From assembly GCA_025359355.1 (NCBI GenBank), contig JANYGR010000341.1:1-6914 (forward strand): DNA of 6,914 bases. The letters run 5' to 3'. The notes under the pieces were generated by a model. It was not told where the DNA came from. It saw only the letters and a program-made list of their open reading frames with translations, and made no database searches. This stretch comes from Bacteroidota bacterium. GTDB taxonomy: Bacteria; Bacteroidota; Bacteroidia; B-17B0; Aurantibacillaceae. Both the position numbers and the translations under genes were made by a program. Positions 6,787 through 6,914 of this stretch are shown here, piece after piece (positions within the stretch are counted from its first letter, which is position 1; every line of letters begins with the position of its first letter).

Positions 6787-6914
6787 ATGGCAATACGATT
6801 TACAATTGGTAGAAAAATAGGCACTGGATTTGGAATTTTGCTTTTCCTAACAATGATCGCCTTTATTTTAACCATTGTTACCGTTACCAAAAGTAAAGTT
6901 CAAACGGAATCAGT
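6787..6914 (+). CDS. membrane sensor-like protein, 3'-partial (N-terminus only)
   Basis: The frame opens with ATG at 6787 and is still open at the window end, giving 42 codons. The start is backed by AAGAGG 7 nt upstream and by an 11-nt gap from the TPR stop. The product begins MAIRFTIGRKIGTGFGILLF and continues into a strong membrane helix (about residues 13-33), followed by polar TKSKVQTES. A short basic cytoplasmic tail with the GRKIGTGFG-type turn before TM1 is typical of histidine kinases and chemoreceptor-like sensors with a periplasmic four-helix domain. The output domain (kinase, cyclase, phosphatase or other) lies outside the window, so only a sensory role is proposed. The upstream YfiR and TPR proteins would be its periplasmic partners. 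Confidence 0.65.
   Translation, partial: MAIRFTIGRKIGTGFGILLFLTMIAFILTIVTVTKSKVQTES

Overview
The window looks like chromosomal DNA from an AT-rich member of the Bacteroidota. Four things point there: a lipid transporter/acyltransferase/methyltransferase fusion of the kind found in flexirubin/aryl-polyene gene sets; an ECF sigma factor followed by a TonB-tailed membrane protein; a YfiR/TPR/sensor cluster; and a promoter that fits the Bacteroidota pattern (TTTG, 19-nt spacer, TAnnTTTG) rather than a classical -35/-10. No rRNA, tRNA, CRISPR array, insertion sequence or phage gene was seen.

Layout. (1) 1-3285 (+): one long reading frame, open from the first base and so cut at its 5' end. It encodes most of an MMPL/RND-type exporter fused to a PlsC-type acyltransferase and a class I SAM methyltransferase. 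(2) 3286-3373: a short convergent gap with no clear terminator. (3) 3374-5123 (-): a two-gene unit, an ECF sigma factor followed with an 8-nt overlap by a single-pass membrane protein. The latter has an N-terminal region like a cytoplasmic anti-sigma factor, a long low-complexity linker and a TonB-C-like end. (4) 5124-5310: a divergent intergenic region with a strong-looking Bacteroidota promoter facing right and a perfect 8-bp-arm palindrome just upstream of it. The left part of this gap appears to encode the missing N-terminus of the sigma factor. (5) 5311-6914 (+): an apparent operon of a secreted YfiR-family (DUF4154) protein, a secreted TPR protein and the first 42 codons of a membrane sensor-like protein cut by the window end.

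How the parts work together. The fusion protein probably belongs to a lipid/pigment biosynthesis cluster lying to the left. The sigma/TonB-like pair and the YfiR/TPR/sensor operon look like two separate envelope-facing signalling units that share a divergent control region. Whether they are functionally linked cannot be told from sequence alone. Several starts are non-ATG (GTG, TTG and possibly a non-canonical codon), so gene boundaries here deserve care.
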